Assembly: GCA_002482885.1 (NCBI GenBank)
Contig: DLGW01000016.1
Coordinates: 11,111 to 75,110, forward strand
Origin: Flavobacteriaceae bacterium UBA7684
Lineage (GTDB): Bacteria > Bacteroidota > Bacteroidia > Flavobacteriales > Flavobacteriaceae
Direction: 5' to 3'
DNA: 64,000 nt
This document shows positions 8,066 through 16,074 of the stretch, one piece after another. The notes below the pieces were generated by a model. It saw only the letters and a program-made list of their open reading frames with translations, made no database searches and was not told the origin of the DNA. How positions within the stretch are numbered: position 1 is the first letter of the stretch; each line of letters starts with the position of its first letter. The translations under genes and the position numbers were made by a program.

Positions 8066-8950
8066 ATGAAAATATCCATACAAGAAACCAAATCACCTGC
8101 TATTTTAAAATTTGAAATGGACGAATTTATTGGTCAAAACATTCAGTTTGAATTTGCCAATATTGACGAAGCGGGTTTGTCGCCTTTGGCACAACAACTG
8201 TTTCATTTACCCTTTGTAAAAAAAGTATATATCGCTGGTAATTTCATTGCCATAGAACGTTACAACATTGTGGAATGGGATGATGTTAAAAATGAAGTTG
8301 CCGAACAAATTGAAAACTTCATCAATAACGGAGGAGAAATCATTAAAAGCGGGGCCACGGTACAACGTAGCCCGATTACCTTTTATTCCGAAAGCACACC
8401 CAACCCTTCGGTAATGAAGTTTGTTTCCAATAAAATGCTGACCAAAATTCCTGTAGAATGTAAAAACATCGAAGAAACCGATGCTTCGCCTTTGGCTAAA
8501 GCTTTGTTCAGTTTTTCGTTTGTAAAAGAGGTATATGTAGATGAAAATTACATTTCCATATCCAAATTTAATGTGGTAGAATGGCAAGAAGTATCTAACG
8601 AAATCAGAAACTTTATTAAAAAATTCGCCGATGATGGTGGTGTTTTTGTAGATGAAAGTAAAATTGTGAAAAGTGAAAAACCCAACACTATTTCGGATGT
8701 GCGTTACGAAAGTTTAGACGATATGTCTCAAAAAATCATCAGTATTATTGATGAATATGTAAAACCTGCGGTAGCAGCCGATGGAGGAAATATTGTTTTT
8801 GAATCGTTTAATCCAGAAACTAGAGTGGTGAAAGTGATCATGCAAGGGGCTTGCAACGGTTGTCCGTCTTCTACTTTTACCTTAAAAAATGGCATTGAAA
8901 GTATGTTGAGAAATATGCTGACTGATGATAGCCTAGTGGTTGAAGCATAA
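8066..8950 (+). CDS. NifU-family Fe-S cluster scaffold with duplicated N-terminal domain
   Basis: A cytosolic protein of 294 residues that probably carries and passes on Fe-S clusters. Two copies of the Nfu N-terminal domain lie in tandem (about residues 10-92 and 112-200). Each has a P-(A/S)-(I/V)-(L/M)-KF start and the DEAGLSPLA/EETDASPLA, FVK(K/E)VY and YN(I/V)VEW or FNVVEW landmarks. The NifU C-terminal domain follows (about 215-294) with its cluster-binding CxxC in GACNGCPSSTFTLKNGIE. The tandem duplication is usual in flavobacterial homologues. A bidirectional terminator follows immediately. Confidence 0.92.
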   Translation: MKISIQETKSPAILKFEMDEFIGQNIQFEFANIDEAGLSPLAQQLFHLPFVKKVYIAGNFIAIERYNIVEWDDVKNEVAEQIENFINNGGEIIKSGATVQRSPITFYSESTPNPSVMKFVSNKMLTKIPVECKNIEETDASPLAKALFSFSFVKEVYVDENYISISKFNVVEWQEVSNEIRNFIKKFADDGGVFVDESKIVKSEKPNTISDVRYESLDDMSQKIISIIDEYVKPAVAADGGNIVFESFNPETRVVKVIMQGACNGCPSSTFTLKNGIESMLRNMLTDDSLVVEA

Positions 8951-8978
8951 AAAAAGGAGCTAATTAAGCTCCTTTTTT
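8951..8978. terminator. Bidirectional rho-independent terminator
   Basis: An A-run, the stem AGGAGCT/AGCTCCT and a T-run lie between the convergent NifU-like gene (ends 8950) and the small lipoprotein gene (ends 8964). The hairpin includes the stop codon of the minus-strand gene, so it must serve both directions. Confidence 0.85.
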
Positions 8979-9161
8979 TGTTTTTTCATCTACCTTAACA
9001 ATTGCTGTTTTAGGATGAAATTTCATATATTTTTCTTTTTTCAGATATACATTACAATACCTTTTTCCACTACACTTCAATCTTTTGGGCGCATCACAAG
9101 ACATAGCCATTAGGCCTAATGTCATCATGGCTGCAAAAAACGTTTTTTTATGACGATTCAT
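8964..9161 (-). CDS. Small cysteine-containing lipoprotein
   Basis: Sixty-five residues: a lipoprotein signal peptide with lipobox LMAMSC (Cys 22), then a short basic mature part with two more cysteines in a CSGKRYC arrangement and many lysines. No family is recognised. It follows the GH3 gene on the same strand by 26 bp and may be co-transcribed. Its stop codon is buried in the terminator. It is probably a real gene, because signal peptide, lipobox and terminator line up. Function unknown. Confidence 0.65.
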   Translation of the reverse strand: MNRHKKTFFAAMMTLGLMAMSCDAPKRLKCSGKRYCNVYLKKEKYMKFHPKTAIVKVDEKTKKGA

Positions 9162-9187
9162 TTTTATTTTGTTTTTGGTTAGTGTAA

Positions 9188-10714
9188 CTAACTGGGTACA
9201 AATATATTCAAACTTTTTAAAGTTTCAATATATTCTCGTGTATTTGATAATCTTGGTATTTTATTCTGTCCGCCCAACTTGCCTTTTTGCTTTAACCAAT
9301 CGTAAAACAGGCCTTCACGAGCCACATGAATCACTGGTGGATTCAACGTCATGTTATTGTAACGCTTGGCTTCGTAATCGGAATTCACTTCTTTTAACGT
9401 TTCATCCAATATTTTTTTAAACGCATTTAAATCTTTAGGTGGCGTTCTAAATTCAATCATCCATTCGTGGCTTCCTTTTTCCTTGCCTTGCATAAAAACA
9501 GGTGCCACCGTGTAATCCACTACTTCGGTTTGGGTTTCTTTAGCTGCTTTAGCAATAGCTTTGTCGGCATTTTCAATCATCAATTCTTCGCCAAAAACAT
9601 TAATATAATGTTTGGTTCTGCCCGTTACTTTAATTCTATACGGACTTAACGAAGTGAATCGAATGGTGTCCCCAATTAAATACCTCCACAATCCTGAATT
9701 AGTAGTAATCACAATGGCGTAATTTTTATCTAATTCAACTTCGGAAAGCGGAATTACCTTTTGATCGGATTTTCCAAAAGTATCCATAGGAATGAATTCG
9801 TAAAAAATACCGTAATCCAACATCAATAATAATTCTTTGGAGTAGTTACTGTCTTGAATAGCGAAAAATCCTTCGGAAGCATTGTAGATTTCGTAGTATC
9901 TAAAATTAGCACTCGGAATCAATTTATGATACTGTTCTTTATAAGGATCAAAACTAACCCCACCGTGAAAGTAGACTTCTAAATTTTCCCAAACTTGTAA
10001 AATATTTTTTTCACCTGTTTCTTCTAACACCCGATTCAACAAAACCAACATCCATGAGGGAACTCCTGCAAAACTGGTCACGTTTTCGGTAATCGTTTCT
10101 TGTACAATCGCATTTAATTTGGTTTCCCATTCACTCATTAAAGAAACCTCGTTACAAGGTGTACTGCTAAATTCCGCCCACTTAGGCATGTTTTCAATCA
10201 ATATAGCCGATAGGTCTCCAAAAAAAGTATTATTATCTTGATAAGCCTGCTTGCTTCCGCCTAAACGTAAACTTTTACCTAAAAACAGTTTAGAATCTTC
10301 GTTGTTGTTCAAATACAAACACAACATATCTTTCCCTGCTTTATAATGACAATCTTCTAAAGCTTCTTCACTTACGGGAATCAACTTACTTTTGGCGTTG
10401 GTAGTTCCACTCGATTTGGCAAACCAAGTAATGGGAGTCGGCCAAAAAAGATTTTGTTCTCCTTGTCTGGTTTTTTCAATAATAGCGGCTGAATCTTCGT
10501 AAGTGCTTATCGGAATTCTTTCCGTAAAAGTTTTATAACTTCTAATCGAATCAAAATCATATTTAACCCCTATCCAAGTTTCCTCGGCGGTGCGCAATAA
10601 TTGAAATAACAACTCTTCTTGTACTTCATTCGGATATTTTAAAAACAACTCAATTTGATGAAATCTTTTTTTAAGAATCCACGAAGCGATTGAATTGATA
10701 ACAGGTAACGGCAT
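9188..10714 (-). CDS. GH3-family acyl-adenylating protein
   Basis: A soluble enzyme-like protein of 508 residues with the GH3 'auxin-responsive promoter' fold, which belongs to the ANL acyl-adenylate superfamily. Visible marks are the phosphate-loop segment TWFAKSSGTTNAKSKLIPVSEEAL (about residues 93-116), the YNASEGFFAIQ acyl/AMP motif and GLWRYLIGDTIRFTS followed by the hinge VTGRTKHYINVFGEEL. Plant GH3 enzymes join amino acids to jasmonate or auxin. The bacterial substrate is unknown, so only acyl-adenylation is inferred. It is divergent from DUF2797 across 37 bp. Confidence 0.88.
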   Translation of the reverse strand: MPLPVINSIASWILKKRFHQIELFLKYPNEVQEELLFQLLRTAEETWIGVKYDFDSIRSYKTFTERIPISTYEDSAAIIEKTRQGEQNLFWPTPITWFAKSSGTTNAKSKLIPVSEEALEDCHYKAGKDMLCLYLNNNEDSKLFLGKSLRLGGSKQAYQDNNTFFGDLSAILIENMPKWAEFSSTPCNEVSLMSEWETKLNAIVQETITENVTSFAGVPSWMLVLLNRVLEETGEKNILQVWENLEVYFHGGVSFDPYKEQYHKLIPSANFRYYEIYNASEGFFAIQDSNYSKELLLMLDYGIFYEFIPMDTFGKSDQKVIPLSEVELDKNYAIVITTNSGLWRYLIGDTIRFTSLSPYRIKVTGRTKHYINVFGEELMIENADKAIAKAAKETQTEVVDYTVAPVFMQGKEKGSHEWMIEFRTPPKDLNAFKKILDETLKEVNSDYEAKRYNNMTLNPPVIHVAREGLFYDWLKQKGKLGGQNKIPRLSNTREYIETLKSLNIFVPS

Positions 10715-10751
10715 TAGATGTATATTTATGCTCTAAAAATAGAAATTTTTT

Positions 10752-11546
10752 ATGCAATATTCGGGAATATTAACAAAAATGGCTACCGAATTATTATCGG
10801 AAGTGCAGTATTATTTAGTATTTGAAAACGATTTTATTCATTTAAATACCTTGCTTAACCAAACCTTAAACATCGAACTCATTGGGCATCAATGCATAAG
10901 TTGTGGACAAGAAAAACCCTTGTACCGACAAGGTTTTTGTTACAGTTGTTTTTACAGTTCGCCCCAAGCCGGAGACTGGATTTTTAGACCCGAATTAAGC
11001 AAAGCCCATTTGAACATTGCCGATCGTGATTTGGAGTATGAGAAGAAAGTACAATTACAACCACATGTTGTGTATTTGTCTTTTACGGGCGACATCAAAG
11101 TGGGCATGACAAGAAAATCTCAAATTCCTTACCGATGGATAGACCAAGGCGCTACCCAAGCTTTCCCCATTATTGAAGTACCTAACCGATATTTAGCAGG
11201 CATTACCGAAGTTGCTTTAAAAGAAATTTACCCCGACAAAACCAACTGGCGCAAAATGTTAGCCGATGTAAAAGCCAACATTCATTGGACAGAAGAATTT
11301 GAAAAAATAAAAAACTACATTCCCAAAGAAGCTACCGAATATTTAACCCCAACGGCTTTAAGTACTACCGAAATCAAATACCCTGTATTAGAATATCCTA
11401 CCAAAATCAACAGCATTAATTTAGATAAACTCACCACTTTTAAAGGCGTTTTAAAAGGCATCAAAGGGCAATATTTAATTTTTGAAGGTGGTTTTGTCAT
11501 GAATGTACGCAACCACGAAGGGTGTAAAGTAAAGTTTGGGTTTTAG
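10752..11546 (+). CDS. DUF2797 family protein
   Basis: A protein of 264 residues with a zinc-ribbon-like start, CISCGQEKPLYRQGFCYSCF (four cysteines, about residues 53-72), followed by the family block HVVYLSFTGDIKVGMTRKSQIPYRWIDQGA and ITEVALKE, which defines DUF2797. The family is conserved in Bacteroidota and some other phyla and has no established function. The middle block resembles GIY-YIG-like folds in its pattern (VYLS...KVGMT), which is only an inference. Next to GH3 in divergent orientation, as I recall seeing in other flavobacteria. Confidence 0.85.
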   Translation: MQYSGILTKMATELLSEVQYYLVFENDFIHLNTLLNQTLNIELIGHQCISCGQEKPLYRQGFCYSCFYSSPQAGDWIFRPELSKAHLNIADRDLEYEKKVQLQPHVVYLSFTGDIKVGMTRKSQIPYRWIDQGATQAFPIIEVPNRYLAGITEVALKEIYPDKTNWRKMLADVKANIHWTEEFEKIKNYIPKEATEYLTPTALSTTEIKYPVLEYPTKINSINLDKLTTFKGVLKGIKGQYLIFEGGFVMNVRNHEGCKVKFGF

Positions 11547-11583
11547 TTTTGGGTCTTGGGTTTTAGGTGTTTGGTAATGGCTT
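11547..11583. repeat. CCTAAAACCC-type simple repeat
   Basis: A purine-rich G/T string (GGGTCTTGGGTTTTAGG...) whose complement repeats CCTAAAACCC and CCAAAC units seen at the window start and at about 39.9 kb. It follows the DUF2797 stop directly and runs into repeat copy D. Confidence 0.55.
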
Positions 11584-11662
11584 TGGGCGTAACCCTGCGG
11601 GTCGGGTTTTCCGCTATATCTTTTATTCCGTTTCACTTCATAAAAGGATGCCGCTGCCCCCC
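11584..11662 (-). repeat. Structured dispersed repeat, copy D
   Basis: On the minus strand it reads GGGGCAGCGGCATCCTTTTAT, a loop, then ATAAAAGATATAGCGG, then a second small GC hairpin with ACCCGCAGGGT, ending ACGCCC. This is the same frame as copy A with a shorter main stem and a different 3' hairpin. Its 5' edge runs into an unusual tract of nine C (plus strand 11657-11665). Confidence 0.65.
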
Positions 11663-11712
11663 CCCTTACGCAAAAAAATACAAATCCTTACGCTATATAA
11701 TGCCTTTTTAAT

Positions 11713-11720
11713 TATTTTTG
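11713..11720 (+). promoter_or_regulatory. Candidate -7 box for the lipoprotein at 11741
   Basis: TATTTTTG matches TAnnTTTG and ends 20 bp before the ATG. This supports the start at 11741 rather than the upstream in-frame ATG at 11567, which lies inside repeat sequence. Confidence 0.45.
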
Positions 11721-11740
11721 ATTTAACTAAAACACTCATT

Positions 11741-12754
11741 ATGAAAACAAACTATCTAAAATTAGCGGCTTTATTCATAACCTTATCCACAGTTTTTAGC
11801 TGTAGTAAAGATGATTCTTCACCAAAAGTTACGGAACAAGAAAAACCGGCAACCGAATTAACTACCGAGCAAAGTGTTGAATTAAGCAATGCTAACACAA
11901 ACTTTATCAATCAAATGGCAGACTTTTCCGATGTGTTAAGCGGTTTCGAAATTCCTGCCCTGAAAGGAAATGCAAAAGAAATTTATGGCCCTGATATTTG
12001 CGGAATTAAACCCCTTGGAGCTTTTGAACTAAAAACTCTAACTTACAAATTCGAATACAATTTTACAGGCGATGCTTGCTATTTAAAAGGCAAAAAGATT
12101 TACGGAAAAATAACTATCCTCGCAAATATTAATGGTCAAATATCTATCAACTTAGATAAATTAATTACCCTAATAGATGATTCTGCCGAGCATTACAATC
12201 ATGTGTCTTTAACCAGCGGAGGATTCGTGGCTTTTAAAAGCGGCACCGAACCAATCAGAATGTATTCTAATTCTACTAATACCCTTTACGTTAACCAATA
12301 TTATTTAACTAAAAACTCTGATTTAAAATCCTATAATAATTGGCGAAAGTTCATTTCCTCGATGAACAGTCATAATGATCTTCGATTTATAACAAGTAAT
12401 GTAGGAGCGGGAACCGAATCCAATTTCAGTTATTCTAGCACTTCAACTAATGATTTAGTAAGAAATAGAATTACCATTGCTGGAAGTAGATTAAGAACCC
12501 TAAATAATTGTTTATCGAAAGGTTATGTGTCTGGCGAAGTTTATATTACTAACCCAAAAAATAATATTACGATAAATTTTGGAGACGGCACTTGCGATAA
12601 CAATACCCGAACCATTAAAACTAAAACCGAAACGGTAACGGTTAAATTAACCGAGGAAACTCCTAAGACATTTACCAACGACCCAACACCAGTAGATTTA
12701 TCTGATTTTCCTACGCCACCACTAGTTTTACCTGGACCACCACCTGCTGAATAA
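11741..12754 (+). CDS. Lipoprotein of unknown function
   Basis: Taken from ATG 11741, the product has 337 residues. It starts with a lipoprotein signal (MKTNYLKLAALFITLSTVFSC, Cys about 21) followed by the acidic SKDDSS spacer typical of flavobacterial lipoproteins. The body has internal cysteines (CGIKP, GDACYLKG, NNCLSKGY, DGTCDN), beta-rich Thr/Asn segments and a proline-rich end (PTPPLVLPGPPPAE). The open frame extends upstream to 11567, but that part runs through repeat copy D and lacks coding character. No known domain is recognised. Probably surface- or periplasm-anchored. Confidence 0.75.
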   Translation: MKTNYLKLAALFITLSTVFSCSKDDSSPKVTEQEKPATELTTEQSVELSNANTNFINQMADFSDVLSGFEIPALKGNAKEIYGPDICGIKPLGAFELKTLTYKFEYNFTGDACYLKGKKIYGKITILANINGQISINLDKLITLIDDSAEHYNHVSLTSGGFVAFKSGTEPIRMYSNSTNTLYVNQYYLTKNSDLKSYNNWRKFISSMNSHNDLRFITSNVGAGTESNFSYSSTSTNDLVRNRITIAGSRLRTLNNCLSKGYVSGEVYITNPKNNITINFGDGTCDNNTRTIKTKTETVTVKLTEETPKTFTNDPTPVDLSDFPTPPLVLPGPPPAE

Positions 12755-12770
12755 TAAATTTACACCTATA

Positions 12771-12799
12771 AAAGGCGACTAAAATTAGTCGCCTTTTTT
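12771..12799. terminator. Bidirectional terminator
   Basis: The stem AAAGGCGACTAA / TTAGTCGCCTTT with a two-base loop and T-run lies between the convergent lipoprotein gene (ends 12754) and the DtxR-family gene (ends 12798). Confidence 0.88.
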
Positions 12800-13460
12800 A
12801 TTCCTTTTTAACATATAAATTTCCTGCAACTTTTAAGGAAATCGTGAAAAACTGGTCGTTGATTTTAATCTGAAAAGTTTGATCAAAGTTTTCAAAATCA
12901 ATGATTTGAATAGAAGTCCCTAACGAAACATGGATTTTATTCAAGTAGTTTAAAAAATCATTAGAACTGTCTTTTACACCCACACAAATGTACTTTTGTT
13001 GGATGACGCCGTCGGAAAGCAATTGTTTTTCGATGGTTTTCATGTTGCCGTGAATGTCGGGTATGGCATCGCCGTGCGGGTCTTCGGTTGGGAATCCTAA
13101 AAATTCATCTAGTTTATTAACCAATCTTTCCGATTGAATGTGCTCTAATTGTTCGGCTACTTCGTGAACCTCATCCCAAGAAAATTGTAATTTTTCATAT
13201 AAAAAAGTTTCCCAAAGTCGGTGTTTGCGCAGCACTTCCAAAGCCAACTTTTTACCTTCGGGCGTAAAGGTTATTTTTTTATACTTCTCATAATTGATTA
13301 AATTTTTTTCTTTCAGTTTTTTAAGCATATCGTTAACCGTAGCGGGTTTCACGTTTAAATGAGCCGCCATTTCGTTGGTTCCCGCATTGGATTTTTCCAA
13401 GTTAGACGAGGTAAGCTTAAATAAAGCTTTTAGGTAATTTTCTTCAGTAATACTTAACAT
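12798..13460 (-). CDS. DtxR/MntR-family metal-dependent transcriptional regulator
   Basis: A 220-residue iron- or manganese-sensing repressor. Residues 1-65 are the winged helix (MAAHLNVKPATVNDMLKKLKEK). The dimerisation and metal domain follows, with typical ligands in LRKHRLWE, VAEQLEHI and the DPHGDAIP motif. The last 70 residues or so form a FeoA/SH3-like domain. It is divergent from a TonB-dependent receptor, and a palindrome (13495-13510) sits in the shared region, so it probably represses that receptor, and perhaps itself, when metal is plentiful. Whether it senses Fe or Mn cannot be decided here. Confidence 0.92.
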   Translation of the reverse strand: MLSITEENYLKALFKLTSSNLEKSNAGTNEMAAHLNVKPATVNDMLKKLKEKNLINYEKYKKITFTPEGKKLALEVLRKHRLWETFLYEKLQFSWDEVHEVAEQLEHIQSERLVNKLDEFLGFPTEDPHGDAIPDIHGNMKTIEKQLLSDGVIQQKYICVGVKDSSNDFLNYLNKIHVSLGTSIQIIDFENFDQTFQIKINDQFFTISLKVAGNLYVKKE

Positions 13461-13464
13461 GTGG

Positions 13465-13472
13465 CAAATATA
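13465..13472 (-). promoter_or_regulatory. Candidate -7 box for the DtxR-family gene
   Basis: The minus strand reads TATATTTG, matching TAnnTTTG, only a few bases before the ATG at 13460. If used it would give a nearly leaderless mRNA. No -33 TTTG was found. Confidence 0.35.
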
Positions 13473-13491
13473 TAAATTAAACCTAAATAAA

Positions 13492-13523
13492 TTTGTTAGA
13501 CTAATCTAACATTTGTACTTTCG
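13492..13523 (+). promoter_or_regulatory. Promoter with DtxR-like operator for the TonB receptor
   Basis: TTTG (13492-13495) and TACTTTCG (13516-13523, one base off TAnnTTTG) are 20 bp apart. Between and overlapping them is the palindrome GTTAGACTAATCTAAC (13495-13510), whose TTAG..CTAA character resembles known DtxR/IdeR boxes. Binding there would block the promoter. This is inferred from position and resemblance; no binding data. Confidence 0.55.
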
Positions 13524-13544
13524 CCCAAAATTACACTACTAAAA

Positions 13545-15764
13545 ATGAATCGTTTAACTAAATATTGTCTGATATTTTTGCTGTTTTTTGTTGAAATGGC
13601 GTTTTCTCAAAATGCGAGTATTTCTGGAAAAATCACTTCTGAAGGTAAACCAGTAGAATTTTGCAATGTGGTTTTAAGCGGAACCACCATAGGAACGCTA
13701 TCGGACACCATTGGAAAATATCATCTTAAAAATCTAGTTGCAGGAAACTATAAAATAGTAGTATCAACCATTGGATTTAAAAAACAAGAAAAGAAAATTC
13801 AATTAAAAGAAAACGAAAAACTAATTGTCAACTTTACTATCCAAGAAGATGACAATGCCTTAAACGAAGTAGTGATTAGTGGCACCATGAAAGAGGTTTC
13901 CAAACTAGAAAGTGCCGTACCTGTCGAAGTCTATTCCAAAGCTTTTTTTAAAGCGAATCCTACTCCATCCTTATTTGAATCTTTACAAAACATTAATGGC
14001 GTTCGTCCGCAAATCAATTGTAATATTTGCAACACAGGCGACATTCACATCAATGGCTTAGAAGGCCCGTACACCATGGTTTTAATTGATGGGATGCCAC
14101 TGGTCAGCGGATTATCTACCGTTTATGGCTTAACTGGAATTCCGCAATCCTTAATTGATCGAATGGAAGTGGTAAAAGGCCCCGCTTCTACTTTGTATGG
14201 TTCTGAAGCCGTAGGAGGATTAATCAATGTAATTACTAAAAATCCAAGGTTTGTACCCAAATTTACTGCCGATGTTTTTAGTTCCAATTGGGGCGACGTG
14301 AATACCGATTTGGGTTATCAATTTAAAGCCAGTGAAAAAGCATATTCCTTATTGGGGGTGAATTATTTTAATTATCAGAATCCGATTGATAATAACAAAG
14401 ATGGTTTTACCGATGTAACCTTACAACATCGAATTTCGGCTTTTAACAAATGGAATTTTGAACGAAAAAGCAACAAACAATTTTCGGTAGCGGGGCGTTA
14501 TTTTTATGAAGATCGTTGGGGTGGACAAATGAATTATACCAAACAATTCCGAGGAACCGATAGTATTTACGGAGAAAGTATTTATACCAAACGTTGGGAA
14601 TTATTCGGAATTTATGAATTACCATTCACCGAAAAAATTAGCTTTCAGTTCAGCACCAACGGACACAATCAAAACAGTTATTACGGCACCACACCATTTT
14701 TTGCAGATCAATTCATTGCTTTTGGACAATTAACTTGGAACAAAAGTTTAGGCAAAAATGATTTGTTAGTAGGCGCATCATATCGATATACCCGTTATGA
14801 AGACAACACACCTGCAACTATTTTAGGGGCTAGTAAAATTAGATTACCAGGTTTATTCATACAAGATGAAATAAGCATCAATCCTCAGCATAAATTATTA
14901 TTGGGTATGCGTTATGACTACAACAGTATTCACGGCAATGTATTAACCCCCAGATTAAACTATAAAATCACATCATATAATAAAAAAGATGTGGTACGAT
15001 TTAGCTTAGGTAACGGTTACCGTGTAGCCAATGTATTCACCGAAGATCATGCAGCCTTAACAGGTGCCAGAACCGTTGAATTTACCGAAAATCTAAAACC
15101 AGAAACCTCTTGGAACGGAAACATTAATTTTGTAAAGAAAATCAATTTTGAAAATAATTCATTTTTAGGATTAGACGCCACCGTATTTTACACTTATTTT
15201 TCCAATAGGATAATACCCGATTACACCACCGATACCAACAAAATTATTTACGCCAATTTAGATGGTTATGCCGTATCACAGGGCATCAGTTTAAGTTCAG
15301 ATTGGGTGTGGGCAAACGGATTAAAGTTTATAACCGGTGTAACATTCATGGATGTAAGTATTACCGAAAACGGCATCAAACAACAACAATTATTAACTGA
15401 AAAATTCTCGGGTAATTGGAGCGTTAGTTATTATGTTCAAGCTTTAGGGGTTACCGTAGATTACACAGGAAATATATACGGCCCTATGAAACTTCCTTTA
15501 TTAGAAAATGATACCCGAGCACCTTATTCTCCGTTTTATAGTTTACAAAACATTCAATTAACCAAAACTTTAAGAGCTGGTTTTGAAATTTACGGAGGCG
15601 TTAAAAACTTGTTGGATTATACGCCGCCAGCTAATAGTATTTCACGAGCTTCAGACCCATTTGGTAAAAATCCAAACATTACAGGTGAATTTGATACCGC
15701 TTATACCTTTGCGCCCAATCAAGGCATCAGAGGGTTTTTAGGGGTGAGGTATAAGTTTAGGTAG
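13545..15764 (+). CDS. TonB-dependent receptor, probably metal-regulated
   Basis: An outer-membrane receptor of 739 residues. It has a signal peptide (ending near EMAFSQ, residue 22), a CarboxypepD-regulatory-like domain (about 24-105), a plug domain (about 118-230) with GPYTMVLIDGMPLVSG and RMEVVKGPASTLYGSEAVGGLINVI, and a 22-strand barrel ending in ...GVRYKFR. A CxxC (NCNICNTGDIHING) opens the central part of the plug. It is transcribed divergently from the DtxR/MntR-type gene, so uptake of an iron or manganese complex is the likely job. The substrate is not determined by the sequence. Confidence 0.92.
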   Translation: MNRLTKYCLIFLLFFVEMAFSQNASISGKITSEGKPVEFCNVVLSGTTIGTLSDTIGKYHLKNLVAGNYKIVVSTIGFKKQEKKIQLKENEKLIVNFTIQEDDNALNEVVISGTMKEVSKLESAVPVEVYSKAFFKANPTPSLFESLQNINGVRPQINCNICNTGDIHINGLEGPYTMVLIDGMPLVSGLSTVYGLTGIPQSLIDRMEVVKGPASTLYGSEAVGGLINVITKNPRFVPKFTADVFSSNWGDVNTDLGYQFKASEKAYSLLGVNYFNYQNPIDNNKDGFTDVTLQHRISAFNKWNFERKSNKQFSVAGRYFYEDRWGGQMNYTKQFRGTDSIYGESIYTKRWELFGIYELPFTEKISFQFSTNGHNQNSYYGTTPFFADQFIAFGQLTWNKSLGKNDLLVGASYRYTRYEDNTPATILGASKIRLPGLFIQDEISINPQHKLLLGMRYDYNSIHGNVLTPRLNYKITSYNKKDVVRFSLGNGYRVANVFTEDHAALTGARTVEFTENLKPETSWNGNINFVKKINFENNSFLGLDATVFYTYFSNRIIPDYTTDTNKIIYANLDGYAVSQGISLSSDWVWANGLKFITGVTFMDVSITENGIKQQQLLTEKFSGNWSVSYYVQALGVTVDYTGNIYGPMKLPLLENDTRAPYSPFYSLQNIQLTKTLRAGFEIYGGVKNLLDYTPPANSISRASDPFGKNPNITGEFDTAYTFAPNQGIRGFLGVRYKFR

Positions 15765-15771
15765 TTGGTTT

Positions 15772-15825
15772 ATGCCGTTCCCACAAACAGGAAAAGCTTG
15801 TGGTCGGGCTTTTTCTCGTGTTTTC
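15772..15825 (-). repeat. Possible degraded copy of the dispersed repeat (copy E)
   Basis: GCCGTTCCCACAA ... TTGTGGTCGGGCTTTTT corresponds to the 3' half of copy D (GGCGTAACCC...GGGTCGGGTTTT) in the same orientation, with a small CCACAA/TTGTGG stem. The 5' half with the CTTTT stem is absent or unrecognisable. It lies just after the TonB receptor stop. Confidence 0.4.
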
Positions 15826-15842
15826 GTCGGTTACCATTTTCT

Positions 15843-16074
15843 TATCCGGCAATAAATGGCAAATCTTAATTGTTTTAAATACTTGATAAACAAGAGGTAA
15901 TTACTGTTCACCTACTACTACTCGGCAAAATCCGGCATTGAGTCATTATTTTTAAGACTAAAAACAATCATCTGGCAAAATCTGGCAAAAAAGACCTCCT
16001 TTATAATGTTCCAAATCACTGTATTTCAAACAACTTACAATATTTAACTCCTGTTATCTGGCAATATCTGGCAA
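15843..16074 (-). repeat. Iteron-like TTGCCAGAT repeats at the 3' end of the AlbA_2 gene
   Basis: On the minus strand, four paired units recur: TTGCCAGATATTGCCAGATA (inside the gene's last codons, 16054-16074), TTTTGCCAGATTTTGCCAGA (15971-15990), CAATGCCGGATTTTGCCGAG (15931-15950) and TTGCCATTTATTGCCGGATA (15843-15862). Each is two copies of a 10-11-nt TTGCC(A/G)GAT-like word. The outer copies are diverged. The 15765-16053 interval holds no gene. Confidence 0.65.

Noticed and set aside
11567..11740. N-terminal extension of the lipoprotein gene from ATG 11567
   Set aside because: The stretch runs through repeat copy D and a C9 tract, has no coding character, and would bury the clear lipoprotein signal peptide that starts at 11741.
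15843..16074. CRISPR array
   Set aside because: The repeated words are about 20 nt, diverged and unevenly spaced, partly inside a coding region, with no cas genes.
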